From NCBI GenBank assembly GCA_029931535.1, contig JAQPZY010001094.1, positions 606,501-670,500 of the forward strand: a stretch of 64,000 nt of DNA. The letters are read 5' to 3'. Numbering within the stretch: position 1 is the first letter of the stretch; each line of letters starts with the position of its first letter. A program made the translations under genes and the position numbers. Shown one piece after another: positions 1-15,680 of the stretch. The notes below the pieces were generated by a model. It saw nothing but the letters and a program-made list of their open reading frames with translations. It was not told the origin of the DNA and made no database searches. The DNA comes from Margaritifera margaritifera. Taxonomy: Eukaryota > Mollusca > Bivalvia > Unionida > Margaritiferidae.

Positions 1-1520
<1,520 letters not shown>

Positions 1521-3989
1521 GTTATGTGAGAAAGCTTGCCAGTAGCTTCCATGGGTCGTTGGTGTTTCCCGTTCTTTTTCTGGGTTAATCCTACACCATA
1601 TATACTGGCCACCATGTATAGCATGTCATGAACTGAAAAATGGCGTTAAATCCACCAAACCAAATTAATATATCATTCGTGTCTAGCATGAATTGTGTTT
1701 ACTGAGAAGATTTGAACACAGCAATTAAAACCAATAATATTTACCTCATATATTGCCAGTCATGAAGCTGACCGTCTTGGAACAGGAAAGACACCCGGGT
1801 AGAGGGGATTCACTCGGCTCTGTCTAGCATACAGTCTTCATTGACGAAGTTATTAAGGTAAGATATCCCCTCTTTATCCCATACATGTTTGACATATCTT
1901 GTCTGGATTTCATAGACTTTCTTCGAAAAGACAGAAGTATCACATCAGAGTAGTTTCCTCGAGATAAAACATGTTAAGAAAAACAGAAAAATCACATTGA
2001 TCTATGCTGGAGGAATGTCCAGCAAATTGTTATAAATACATCTGCATGAATTCTGTTGATTTCATATCGGCTGAACAAATATTCAAAAATAAATTATGAA
2101 TGGTAGGAAACGAAAGATCTTATTTCTCACATAAACCTTGTGAGAAAAACGTTTATAAACTTTAAACTGTTGTAGTATTTTTTGCATATAAATGATATTT
2201 TTTAATTCAAACATGGAGGTCAAATCTTGTATGTGGTAACAAAAATTGTATTCTTAACTCAATCGTGCGAAAATAGAAAAGCTGTATTGATACATAGCAA
2301 TCATATCTCAGAATATTTCCATTACAAACACTTTCTAAATTTTGAGGGTGTAAATTTATTTAAATACTCTGTGTTGTTCATACATGATAATACGAGTTAT
2401 GGGTGGTCACAATTTACTCTTTGAATTGCTCCAAGTTCATTGTGCGTCGAACATCTCAGCTCGATTAGCAATGTTGTCTGAAAAAGTACGTCTTCACCTT
2501 CCAATGTGTATCAAGTCCAAAATTCGCTATCGAGATTTCCATGTTATTTTAGGATATATCTCATGTAAATTTGATAGACTATTGGCAGAAGTAGACAAAA
2601 ACATCTGAATCGATTTCAAGAATCAGTATTCAATATGAAATCGACTATCGTTTGTGGAAAATACAATTTCAACGGGTAGGTAAAGACATATGCATATAGC
2701 ATGCATATTGTTACGACTAGGGGTAATGTAACAAAAGAAAAGACTCAAGCAAGCTTTCAAGTTTTAAATACAAATATTTAATTTCCTAAAATATTAACAT
2801 ATTTCAACAAACAATCAAATTGAAAGAATTAAAAAATAACTTACAGTATAGAATATCATTAAAAGTCCTAAATTGTTCTAAAGTTCACTGATCTGGAAGT
2901 TAATCCAAATATTCCGAATGAAGTAGTTTCCGAATGAAACCTTTGCTGAACTGTACTGATCTGTTAATAAGAATCAAGTATATCGAAGTTTTTTAAATTC
3001 CAAAATAATCCTTATGAATATGGAATAACACAAGTTCTAGAAATGTTTCCGATAATTCCACGGAGCTGTATAATTTTTAAGGTTTAAGACACGGTACTGA
3101 ATCCTAAATGCACTGTATGATCATATATCACAAAAGTAGAGTATCCACACATAAAATGAACCAAATCCGTTTATGTCCTCTCAATCCAGTGTAGTTATGA
3201 AGAACCCTTAAATGCTGCTAATAATCCTATAATATAGTCTCTTACTACGCAGAATCGAAATAAAACCCATTACGTCTCTGATAAACAACTGGGTATTTCG
3301 AAATATTACAATATAATATCTCTGAACCAATCAGAAAGCAGGTTATGCGTGACATCGCCAAAGTGCTTTTACATTAACGTTATTAACATTCAATAACGTA
3401 TTGACTCTGAAGAATCATATTATCTAGGTCAGAAGTTCATACCCTCACGCGCTAAATCACGTGATATACTAATGTTACAAGCGACAGTTCTTCCCATGAC
3501 CTAATGTACTGAGTCACATTGAAATACCGTATATGTACTTTCTGCAAGACGACAGCTGTTAGACTATTATGCAGAGATCATAAACCTATACCATTGTTTA
3601 AAAACGAAATAATACATAATTCCGTAACAATATGAAGAATGAATATATGTCCAATAAATACAAAACTTAGAGTGCCAGTACAAGTGTTATAAAGTGGCTT
3701 CATCTGTCAATTCATAGGTCATTGTTCTGAACACTTTTGCCGACGATGTTCTGTATTGCTGTTTCAACTACAAGCAACTTACTCTCCTTTCTTTTCCTTC
3801 GCTTATCCAAAAACAGCAGAGACGATATCATTATGCCCCCTCCCCCTTCTGTTGGTGTATGCATTCTTCACTGCATATGGACACGCATAATATTGCATAA
3901 TTTCGACAAAATGTTTAAGATAGTTGCGTAGTATCTTGCGCAACATGTTTGACAAGTCTTGTTCTTGTCATAGGCGAGGGATCCATGAG

Positions 3990-4325
3990 CGTGATTGTTG
4001 TGGCGAGGTCGATTCATTAATATATTACCCCAATAAGAGCGAAGAGATAGTGCGTGAAAGTGGTGGAGACTGCTGTTTTATAGTATGATTATTTTTTCGA
4101 TAAGGGTGGTGATATTGGAGGATGTAAGTCGTCAGACCCGGTGGGATTTGGAATGATTTTCTGGGATAACGGTGGAAAGAGATCGGAGAGAGCTAGTGGT
4201 TGAGCTTTTGTGTATTATGTAATAAATTTCTGGATAAGATCGGAGAGACAGGGGGATGGTAGTGGTTTGACCTGGTGTACTTGTTAATGTATTCCCGCGA
4301 TAAGGGGATACATAATTGCGGTGAG
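3990..4325. repeat. degenerate GGATAAGG-type minisatellite, copy A
   Basis: Loosely repeated units of roughly 60-70 bases with phrases such as GGATAAG, GGAGAGA and CCTGGTGTA. It lies in the intron just before exon 3 of the TIMP-like copy A. The same kind of repeat occupies the same intron position in copies B and C, so it predates the triplication. Confidence 0.6.
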
Positions 4326-7014
4326 CCTGGTACGATAGTGAATGAATTTCTCAAGTTACAGAGAGTTTATTTTCAGTCTCATATCGGCCTGACATCTGGA
4401 ACGGAAGTGTCTATGAAAACTCTTCGTAGTTACAAACCTACCCTGGACCTTACCAAAGGACACCAATACCTGCTATCGGGTAAGAATTTCTGCGTTTTTA
4501 TTCTATAATCCATCAAATTGAAAGCCAATTTCAAACTTTTCTTGCCTTTTAAATTAACTATACATATTCAAACCTATTGACTGATTAGATTTGCTAAACT
4601 TAAAGCAGTTATCTCCCTCATTTGTCCATTCCACTACGAATTCTGAATCTTATATGCACTTATTTTAAAATTGCCATTATTGTTAATATTGATTGCTAAT
4701 ATTTACTTGGTGCACATACATTCAAGAGCTACCGTATACTGTTTATGCATTGTTTGCTTGTTTTTCGAAGGTAATTAATCTAGTATGCAAAATTACGCAA
4801 AAACTGATGCTGTGTTTGTGCACAGCTGATGATGACGATATTGTCCTCGATGCCAACGTTTGCTCTGTCGCCATTATAAAAATTATCTGTGTGTCAAAAT
4901 AATTTTCATGGAGTCCCTTTGGGTTTTAGTGATGAAGTAGTGTAAATAGTTTTGTCTCACTATCATCCCGTTAAAGATATGTTTTGGCTGAGAGTAAAAA
5001 CAAAACAAAACAAAAGAAAACAAATAATGCAAATTTATACTGCTTTTATAATACTGTAAGGATTGTAAATTAAATCCAAAAGTGTAAATTACTTTAGAAT
5101 GTAAATAGTGCAGAAATTGCAGACAATTTCGAATATCTAGGAGATTCTTTGGAACATGAATATTTTTTTCACAGCGCGAATGTTTATCTTTCAGCATTCT
5201 TGTAAAGTTCTTCATCTTTTGCTTAAGAGAATAAGAACGTTTGATTTGCACTTACACCTGCATCTTGAATTATTTCATTATGCTGTTTTAAAATATAAAC
5301 ATTTTACAACGGGTTACTTTTCTTAGAAATAAAAGGAACATAGGAAACATCATTATATATACTGATCTTATGTTGTCTTCTATTCTCGAATTGGACACTT
5401 TGCAGCGGAACTTGATGTTGAAGGGAGCAGCTTAACCAAACTCTGCATGATACAAGAAAACAATCTGGAATTATGCACGTGAGTATTCGACAGTCTAAAT
5501 ATATCCGTTTCAGGTTCTTAATTGACTTATTCAATGATTCATTGATCTTAAAATTTACGTCTAAACGCGAAAGGTCACATCATGCTTAGGAATAAAGTAT
5601 CGTGCCCAGAGGCGCATTATGGTTGCACACTGGAGCAAGTTTTGATAGGATTCTAACCCACATATTTCTTGTCCAGAGTCTGGTAAACCAACCAGTGAAC
5701 CACCGTTGCTACTAACTGATCTAACTGATACAAGTGTGATGATGCAATGGAAGAGTTCCATCATGCCTTAATACATTCCTACCTTTACAACTCTGATCAG
5801 TGAATGAGGATGGTGAGGGCGCATCTTACAGTGGAATGTGTGAACAATCATAAATAACTATAACTTGATTTATCAGGTTTATGAGAAAAAATCAAAGCTG
5901 TCCTCAGAAAGTCGGAAAAAAGATGCACTTTGATCTTCGTTTTGAATTACACTTATTCTATTTCGTTTATAATAATTTAGTGACCAGGTTTATGAGGAAA
6001 ACTAAATAAATATAAATATATTATTTTCAATATTGGGTAACTTTTGGTTGAATAACTTAAAAAAATAATATGGCTATACAATTGCAATTCATCGAACTTG
6101 CGTGAAAATACTGAGCTAAAGACAAACGCTAATAAGAGTACATCCTACATAACGAGTGGAAAGGTCTCAAACAAAATATAAGAATTCACTCGTAGAATGT
6201 TTTAGTGCTTCTATTCTCCAACAATCTTGCAAACTAATGCAAAAGCATATTTAGAGATTTATATAGTCTCTCTGTCCACCAGAGCAGTCTGTTTTGCTTC
6301 ATTAAAGTCGTCAAATGTGGAGAACTTTCAGATGCACAAAGTAGCTACAGTTCTTTATAAATCCATGATACGCTACTTTGCAAATAATCTATCAAGGTTC
6401 AATAAAAGTTCTTGTAAGATACCAAACTAAATAAAATTGAACAAGAGTGTATTCGTTGTGTGGGAGAATATACACATTAGATAAAGTAAATGGATGTTAG
6501 ACACTATAAGAAGTCTTCAAAAGAACTTATTTTCTAACCTGGGTTCATATATTTCCTTCTTATTGATTATTCTCTACAGCTAAGCAACTTAGATGAAGTT
6601 TTATAAAGGGCAAGTTTTCGTTTATCTTTTTCTTTTTTTCTCAGTACAAAACAATAAAACCTTAAACTGTTGATGTGTTGCGGAGTAGAAAAAGTTCTAT
6701 AAACGGAATCCTATATATTTTCTCTAACATCAGCTCTTTTGACAAATAGTACTACGAATCAAAACAAAGGACTACATTGGATTTATCCGTAATCTGAAAG
6801 GAAATCTATTAGAAACATTGTTGTATTCAGAGTACACATACTGTATATATACCTATACAATGGGGCACGGTCTCACTGTTTTTTATTTATTTTTTAAACC
6901 ATAGACATTGGGCTTTTCTTTCTCTGCTGGGTGGTATCAACACCGAAATGTGCTTTGGTTAGCATTGGTTATGTGTATGTATCTGTATTAAGTGTTTTTG
7001 CTTGCAACGAACGA

Positions 7015-7015
<1 letters not shown>

Positions 7016-7070
<55 letters not shown>
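7016..7070. repeat. (AT)n microsatellite
   Basis: About 55 bases of alternating TA within intron 4 of TIMP-like copy A. Confidence 0.95.
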
Positions 7071-7074
<4 letters not shown>

Positions 7075-8159
7075 GGGAGGTGAAATTTCAGCATTCCTGC
7101 ATTTTTCTTTATATGAATAAATTTTGAATGCTTGTTCAAAGAATGAGATGTACATCTTATAAGTACAGTACTTTCCTTTGGTACATTCTTTACATTTTTA
7201 TTTGCCTTGTGCATATATGCATTTCATTAATGATGTATCTGTATTGCATAACTTCATGGAAATTAATTCTGAAAAACAGTTTCAATTCATCTCTGCAAAG
7301 GTGGATCCCAACTTCGGTTTTGTTAGATCACAGGAGATAAATTGTATTTAATATGTCTTTGTTAAAAAAGAAATGCCCTATCTTTCAAGCAGTCTGCTGT
7401 CAAGATAAAACATGATTTGCGTTGCTTACCATGATTAGGTACCATGTTATGGTGTCAATGTACAATTTTCTACAACGGCACTCCTAGCTTGTTACATGTC
7501 GTAGTTGTTTCCTTCATTCTTGTATGATTCATATTGTTTAATAATTGATATATCAATCATATTTGTGCCATTGTAAGAAAGGTATGTGTCACTCTGTTGG
7601 GACAAACCAAAATATGAGTTTATGAATTTTATTCTACTTCATGTTTCGGTTGATTGCCTATATTTGTCCCACATTGAATAATAATGATTGGAAAAGCCAT
7701 ACACATTTATGTACATATCAGAAACACTGTCTGCTCAAAACTGTTTGGTGTATTAGTTCTAAATTAAGTTGTACCATATGCGGACATTGTTTCGTGTATA
7801 CTTTGCTAACTGGTCGTAATGAATATTGGTTGCGAACCATACCAATAAAAGTTCGGTGAATGTTATCACTCTGTTACAGTTTTGCTAAAACACTGAAAGC
7901 AAGCACGGATAGAAGTTACTGCACATTGAAATTTCCGTATTCAGTATTTTACGTTATGAGGCTTCAGTAAAAGCTTTAGATCTTTAGATTGCTAATGTTA
8001 TTTAGCTCCAATGTTCTCTTCAGTGCATTGTTTCATGGAATTGACTGAAGGGTCGCAACGGTAAACCTGGTCAGTCAAGAATATGACAAGCATAATGAGT
8101 TTGTACGCTCATATTTTAATTTGATTAATTGAGTTATCTAGATGCAAATTATTGTATTC

Positions 8160-8163
<4 letters not shown>

Positions 8164-8222
<59 letters not shown>
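8164..8222. repeat. (AT)n followed by (TAGA)n
   Basis: Alternating AT to about 8206, then four GATA-type tetranucleotides. It lies in intron 4 of copy A, about 190 bases before its last exon. Confidence 0.9.
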
Positions 8223-8224
<2 letters not shown>

Positions 8225-8450
8225 GAAAGAAAGAATACACTCATACTTTAACTTTATATCACTCACCTCACAGATTACATTTTGCTCTCAACATTGTCAT
8301 TATTGATATGTTGATTAGTTCATTAATTCATTCATTTATTATTCATGCATTCATTAATGTATGCATTCAATCGTTAATTAACTCATTCGTTTGTTCGTTT
8401 CTTTCAGACAACTGCGGCTTCTGCTGATCTTGAAGAAGACGAATGTATGA

Positions 8451-9380
8451 TAAGTTATCAGGATGAATAATTACAAAGTTTCTGGAGTCATTATTGTCTT
8501 TGTTTCTGTTGAGAGCATTCCATTGCATACAATAATACAAATAAAAGAAAGCCGGAAGATTCTTTTTCATTTGTGTTTATAACATTACCCCATTCGTTTT
8601 GTTCTTGATACGTCGACCGTGTAAGTTATGTGTTGTTTTACTCGTGTGCCCTTTTTGGATAAAGCACAGCTATTAATAGAACATATAAAAGCTTCTATTG
8701 TACTTATGGTTTTGTAAAAAAGCAGCCTGGGGATCAAGATAAAGCAAAGTATCCGAAGGAAGAGTATACATTAGTGAAAATTTGGAGTGATGAAGAAAAT
8801 CCCAATAAATGTGAGTTTCGTTGAAATTGGATAACTTGGTAGAACGTTTGCTACCCATTTATGTATTCAACTAAAAACCTACGATGTGCTACCAAAACTA
8901 CTAACTTTGGCAAAATATGTTGCACTTTCTATTCCCTTTTCGACGGGCTTCCTAGTTCTTTGGTTACATGCGACATATATTTCATACTTAAGCGAGTTTG
9001 TATCATACACAAAACTCTCTACATCTTGGTACCACTGTATCTACTAATTTGTATGCAGATACCGCTACAGGAGCCCAAAGAAGGCCAATGCGACCTTATT
9101 TTCAAACTTAGATTTGAGATTCAAAGGCATTTCGCTCAATAGATTTAACAATAAAAGCCCTGCACTCATCAAACGTAAATCTTATATATTGAGCTTGCGA
9201 ATTACTACATGGATCGTATCAGTATATTAAAGTACGACAAGTAAGTTAGTCAAGATATCTTCTAACTAATAAGTACTGCGACTTTTGTACAAGCCAATTA
9301 CAACACTAATTGTCCAGTTTGAACGAAATACATACTGGAGTCGCCAGGGAATAGCTCAAGAAACAGATCACGTGATACAT
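8451..9380. other. 3' flank of TIMP-like copy A
   Basis: The sequence after the TGA contains AATAAA-like signals near 8534 and then stretches recognisably similar to the flanks of copy B (34.7-35.4 kb) and copy C (61.1-61.6 kb), for example around 8660-8825. An open frame at 8861-9142 lies in this duplicated flank; the copy B counterpart is not obviously open, so I do not call it a gene. Confidence 0.5.
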
Positions 9381-10680
9381 TTAGCTACCCACAACGCGCA
9401 AAATCCTCAGACCTCGGTTTGATTTTCCTAGCTCTAAATAGGTGCACTAGGCCGACCTCTTGTTTCTACCGCACGATAAGTTTGGGCGACAAACGTATAA
9501 ATAGCTCTGGACCACAAAAGAGACTTCCAAGATTGCCGACGCGTTGGCACGCATCTTCTTCTTCAGACACACAACTACAACTGGAACGTATCCTCAGTTA
9601 ACAAACACGTCGCTGAGGTCTAAATTACTATCTTGTTTCACGTGTGATTGTAACCACCCCCCACCCCCTTTACACGCTTCTACCCTCACCATGTAGCCTT
9701 CCATGATATTAACATCATTGAACCCTCTTCGACGCGAAAGGTACTGCAGATATACACCGCCTCGACGGCCTCAAATTCATCCTCAGGGTCAAGGAAACTG
9801 TGGAACCAGCCCCGGTCTAAGTTTCTGGTATAGGCCCGCGGTGCGGCGCTATCCGATTGAGATCAAATGAGACCCCATGATCATCTGACTCAATCGCACC
9901 GAGGCTGGAAAATTATTGCCCATTCCCTCTACTGCCCGCTCTCTCGCACGAGATGCCCCCAGGCGATTAAGCTGTTCCCGAAGTTGTTGCAATGCTTCGC
10001 GGCTCCTAAAGGTCGCGCACTGTACGCACCTCTTGTTCATGTGACATTTTCTGCCCGTTATTCGATATGCGTTATGCAATCCATCCCTAATGGACACGAA
10101 TATAGGTCGCGCAACACATCACCGCGCACAATAATATATTTTTTTTTATACTTTTTTTGTCGCTCTAGCGTATACGCACTTTGATGAGTAACTCTGCAAT
10201 CACAAGCTTAAACTGCGCCCTGGCTTTATTTTCCTTGAGCCGCAGTTTGCCACTTACCTTGTTGCCATCTCACGCTCGACACAGCTGCATCTTTGTATGC
10301 GTCCCCTGTCAATATAAACGGAACGGCACTGGTAGAGTGTGCCATTTCTCAGCCATTGCAGGTGCACATGGCAATATTTCATTACACACGGCGCTTCGCA
10401 CTGCTCTGTTCTTCCCAGCAGCTGTCACTCGCACACATGGTGGGTCCTCATCTCGTCGGTATATACAACACAACAAAACATTATTCTGCTGCAGTCAGAA
10501 ACCTTATAGTAAAGGCCCTCAGTTTGGACAGGCTTAGTGTGGGGATATCCGCCGACCGAACAAAGAGCGTTTTGAACCAGCTCATTGGGGTAAAGAGAGT
10601 TATCATTTTGAGAAGGGGGTGGGTGTAGAGCTTTTGAGAACTAAGATCTAGGCGCCCCCCCCCCCCGACTCAAAAGGGTA
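9380..10680. other. GC-rich island of unknown origin
   Basis: Base composition rises to roughly half GC over about 1.3 kb, against about a third in the surroundings. A good TATA box (TATAAATAG) lies at 9497-9505. On the - strand two cysteine-containing stretches are open: 10258-10424, which ends at a strong donor-like CAAG/GTAAGT, and 9849-10100, which contains a CHMNKRCVQC motif and then a charged segment. The island ends with a run of C near 10651-10665. I recognise no family. It could be an inserted mobile or viral fragment, or an exon-bearing promoter region. Confidence 0.4.
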
Positions 10681-10689
10681 CTAAGTTCG

Positions 10690-13600
10690 CCCTCTCTGCT
10701 GCTCAAGGTTATAAAATTAACCAGAAATTATAACAGTTTCCGTTTAATTCTTGTTCTTCATGCATTAGTATATGCTGTATTTAAATTCTCTGGAAATATT
10801 GTAACACCCAATAACAAAATCTATGCTCTGAAATGAGATGGATAATTATTTTTGGATTAGTAAAAAAGATTTTTTCACAGGTTGTCATTCTATCGTAATA
10901 TTCATTTCCTTTTATATATGAACAATTAGTGTTTTCTTCTATTTTCTAAGCTCATCCCTACATTTATTTTCCCCCTGTAAACAAATATTTTTTCACCTCT
11001 TCATTTTATTTTCTCTCTGTGTTAGACACTTTCCTCCTGATTGCAATCTTCTTGTTCTTGTATCTTTTATAGTTGTTAACTATTAACTGAAATTATTCAT
11101 AAATAACTTTATTATCATTTATTGCATTACTTACTATGTCATCAATACTTTGTAACCTATTAATATGAGAATGTCCTGTCTGATGATATCATATAACTTT
11201 GTTGGAAAACCTAGACAGTTTGCACCAAATCCTGTAAAAGCTAGCTGTGCAATGATTCATGTCGTTATTCCTGCAACCTCTAAATCAGCAGTTGCTCCAC
11301 CCATCCCACATGAAAATGTAGTCATGCCAATTTCGTCCCAGTTTAAACCTATATGCGCTGTTTTGTATTTCTTTCAAACAACTTTGTAATATTCGGTCTC
11401 TTTAACCATATAATGTTTAAATTTTGTTGATCTTCTCCAAACTAGCACAATTGTCACGTATTCTTTGCATAGTTTCTGCAGTAATATTTTTACTGCGTTA
11501 TATATTACGTAAGAATGGAATTAGGTATGATTATATCTGCCATCAGGTAGTCGGTTGTTAAATGGCTCAAATAATTTGGAACAACCAGCTTCAAATGTCA
11601 TGTTTGATGGTGGACCAAAATTAATCCTGAACAGATTTTTAAAACGAATACTATAGAATACAGAAAAAGCAGAGTTTACGGTTGCTTGGAAAATGCGTTG
11701 ACGATGTGTCTTGCTTTCGTCTGACATTTATTATCTAAACAAAGTTTAAAACAGTTGACAATATGAATTTGAGTTTTTGTTTACTTCAAGAATCCTAATA
11801 TGGTTAACAATTTTATCAGAACGATATCCATGTAATATTAGTTTGTCTACTGGTAACATAAAACCTGTAAACGGAAAAAGTATCCTTTAGACGTGTTTAT
11901 TATTCTATGCTGAACATACGGAAACATCAAACACCTTCTTTAAGCGTATGTATAGGGATGTATGAGGACATAATTAAGTGCTGATGGCAAACAGAGTTAA
12001 TAATATTGTTTGTTTTATACGACATTATTGTAGCGAAATTAACTCACAACATTTCTTGAATGAGATTTGTTGTTCTTTTGGTACAGTAACTAACTTAACT
12101 GGTTGCCCTTGAGGTATTATTTCGGTTTTAAGAACGAAACCAACTGTGCTCTTTGTACATATCGAAACCACACCTTAAATAACAAGATCACCAGCTATCC
12201 AGTAATATATCCAGTTGTTGTAACTTACTTGTTTACGCATCCTCAGTTCTTGTTGACATTTCGTATTCTGTATTATGTCTGTATGATCATACTTTCTTGA
12301 TTTTTCTAAATTTTAATCGCAGTTCTCTTCCAAATTCAGCTCGAAGTGGATCTTTTGTGTTTTCTTAATTTCCTTTCTACAACGTTTCATTCAGACCTAT
12401 TCCCGTGCATGGTTCCTTTCCATTAATTTTAAACAATACTAAAGGTTCTAAATTATTCAAGAAAGTATGTTCCAATCATGACTCAAAATACCAGTAGTAG
12501 CTAGTGATAGAACTGCTTAACGAACTACTGCTGCTCCACATCAGCCTCAACCTCATACATCTCCTACTCCTCATCATCCCGTAAACCTCTAACTGCAGGT
12601 AAATACTTTTTGTTTAGAAAATAAGAAAGGCTTGATAACTTAGTCAAGTGTTTCTTTGAGTTGTCAGACGAATTTTTGTTAACAGCAATACCTGGAATTA
12701 TTGCTAGTGTTATAGACTGTTTGATTACGAGTGCTGGAAAAGTTGTGTCTTTTCTAAATGATCAAGTTATGTTACTTGTTCCAGCATCATTAGGTTTTTA
12801 TTTGCATTGTTTATGAATGGTGTAAACAAAACATCTAAAAGAGTTGGAGTTTCGAAAACAATTTTATAAAAGTACACTGTAGCAACTGCTGTTACTATTG
12901 GCATACACGTAAATGTTTGTTTCTTTATTCCATCATTGACATTGTTTTCTGCGGTTTTTAAATTATCATCTGATGTTTTAATGTCAAAGTATCAAATCGT
13001 GTCAGCATATTTGATTCTAACACTATCGTCAGCACAGTCCTTCTTTTCTGTGTCATTTCTACTCGCTTGCATCATTTTTACTCACTTTGTCTTCATTTTT
13101 GACCATTACAATTCCTTGTCGTACTTTCGCAGACTGATTATCAGCTTTTGGAACACCATTCTTCGTTACCTTAGTTTAATGATAGAGTCCAATCTAAGTT
13201 TAAACGAGTCAATGGATCTTGTTAATTAGTTATGGATCCAACAATACTTGGCACATTTATAATTATGTCATCCAATGATTGAAATAGATCATCAAATATA
13301 CACTTTTGACTCTGTAATGTATTGAGGAGATTTGCCCGTAATGTTTTTATCTAAGTCGTAATCTTGCCCTCTATGAACTCGTGAACAGTGTCTGATGCTG
13401 TAGAAACAGACTATGTAATAGAAATGCTCTGTTTTGAACTTGACCACCTAACATGCAAATACAATAGGATCTAATGCTTTCATTTAATCTTGCAATATTA
13501 TCATTTGTCAATCCCTTGCTATCTTGTACAAAAGGTATATCCAACCAATGTGTTTATATGAATCAAAGTTATTATTATAAATATGTAACTTGCATTATTT

Positions 13601-15680
13601 TAGTATATAACCATCACCATTCACGTTTTACTTTATCCATTACATAGTTCCTTTTTTAATTTGTTTGTCCCAATAATAAATATTCTTAATAGTGATTTCA
13701 TTTCTTTTCGTTCATGATGAATAAGAATGGTAAAATTATTAACCAATAGGTTCATGTACATCATATCTATCCGGTTTTTATTGGTATACCAATAAAATTC
13801 ATTTTCGTAAGGTAAATGCAATTTACATTCAGACAACAGTTTGTAATTTGAAGTTTAACGTAAAACTAATATACCTATTTTATTAGTATACTTGAATCTA
13901 TTAAATGATAATAAATTATTCCACATTCAGCTGTTGCCAACCACACTGCCTGATTAATTTGAATCTGCCAAACTCACATGTCACGCTGTGCTCTGTATAT
14001 GTCAACATATTTATCACTGTCAGATTATGTGATGTAGTTATCAAAAATGTTTAACGGTTTGCATTTTAAAAATCTCGTTTACTGTAGTAAATATTCATCT
14101 CTGTAAATATTTTTGTAAATTATTTGTAAACTGGAGAGTTAAACTTAGTTATATGACACGGATAAGGTGCAGTAATTGTTAGTTTCTTAAATTTAAAGTG
14201 CATTATTTAATCGTGAAAATTGTTACACATTAGTTCTTTTCAACTAATAATTAGCGTTCCAAAACTCATATCAATTCGATTGAATATTGAACTTATAATC
14301 TATTGTTTATAATTATGATTTATTTTATTTTTGCTTTTATTAGTATTTTTGCGTGAATTGGTCACAACTTTTTATATTGGAAAATGCGATGGTGGTGATT
14401 TTTAATATAATTACTATGTTTCTGGTTTGTATGACGAACCATTTTAAGATCAGTGATCGAGAATTTAAAAAAAATGTAAAATCTTTGTGAAACTTAGAAA
14501 TCAACATACATATATCCGGGTAAGAAGATGGAATAAAAGCTGTAGAAATCTATGTTAGTTTTTAAAGTCTTAAAAATGATTGCTTTTGATGGTGAAGATA
14601 CAACATACTGACTACTGTTGCAGTATGAATTAGTGAAAATAAATCATGGACTTCAGAGTTTTTAAAACCAAAGTAAGAATCTATGCTTCTTAGCCTGTCG
14701 TGTAAGTTAGTTTTAGCTTTACAATTAACATATATATTGTACAAATATTTCAAGAGGTAAAAGTATACTGCACTGACAACAACTATTTCACTTACAGGCC
14801 AATACACATTGTTGATGATTACACTTTAACACGTTACAGTGATGACTCTTGTAAAGGGTACAGAGTACACTGAGGCATGATATTTCGCGGAATTGAATCA
14901 ACTGGGCAAAATGGATGTATCTAGCTGTCATTTAACAGACCAGAGTGTACCAAGATTGTTAAATCTGTATACATGTTTCATGTTTACTCTCAGATAATAA
15001 AATTGTTGTCTGCACCGTTACCTAGTATGCAGGCGTTAAATTCAAATAACAACAACATAGACTCAGGACACTTTAGCATGATCTGTAAGAAATAAATCAA
15101 CTCACCTACAAATAATGACTGGAGATAGCTAATGTTAAACGCTTAGATACGTTTTATATGATTGCACAACTTACAACGTTCCGATAACCCCGTGATTGTA
15201 TCCAGTAAGGACAGTCACCAAACTGGGGGTAAAAATTAATTGGCATTTGAAATGAAAACGTGAAATGTTCTTTTCAATAAGATGATTACTGCGGATGATG
15301 AAATTGGCTGGGCACGCCTCTTTTAACAGGAAAGTAATAGTTTGATAGAAGAAGCAATATCAAGATTAAATCAGATTATTAGGGTTCAAGTGATCTGTAA
15401 TTGAGGTTGGCATATTCAAAATAGAACGTCTAGTACTCAGGTTGTTTCCAATGTTCATGACACAGCAAAAGAGTTATTTGAAAAATTAATTTTAAGATAC
15501 CAAGGATTTGACTCAGATGAAAGCATTTTTATGAAACTCCATCAATATCAGATTCAAAAGTGAGACTCGACTATACTATATGACGATAAATCTGCCTAGC
15601 ATTATTAATGAGAATGACAACTTAAAAGAGCCATCAAATGCCTTTAAACTAAGACGCAACACGTGGTCAAGTCAAGAATG
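10690..15680. other. AT-rich tract with decayed coding-like pieces
   Basis: No intact gene. On the - strand about 11100-11377 reads as protein-like sequence rich in Gly and Ala (GLNWDEIGMTTFSCGMGG) with a single stop. Other protein-like pieces on the - strand occur near 11521-11727 and 12080-12160. All are short and broken. About 14.5-15.6 kb has more scattered open pieces without recognisable motifs. Confidence 0.3.

Larger units (their letters stand above)
1760..8450 (+). pseudogene. TIMP-like gene copy A, exons 2-5 (decayed)
   Basis: Four exon-like segments align with copies B and C: 1760-1857 (98 nt), 4377-4479 (103 nt), 5406-5478 (73 nt) and 8408-8450 (last codons plus TGA). All start after AG; the first three end before GTAAGA, GTAAGA and GTGAGT. 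Exon lengths and phases equal those of copy C. The segments would encode the netrin-fold part of a secreted metalloproteinase-inhibitor-like protein; exon 3 ends in HQYLLS, matching QYLLA in copy C. Lesions: an in-frame TAG at 1825-1827 in exon 2, and proline in place of the exon 3 cysteine. Exon 1 with the signal peptide is not seen. The C-terminus is KKTNV, one residue shorter than in C. Splice sites are intact, so decay may be recent, or a different transcript might avoid exon 2. Confidence 0.72.

Noticed and set aside
8861..9142. 93-residue + strand frame after copy A
   Set aside because: It lies in the duplicated 3' flank; the matching sequence of copy B near 35290-35410 shows no sign of frame conservation.
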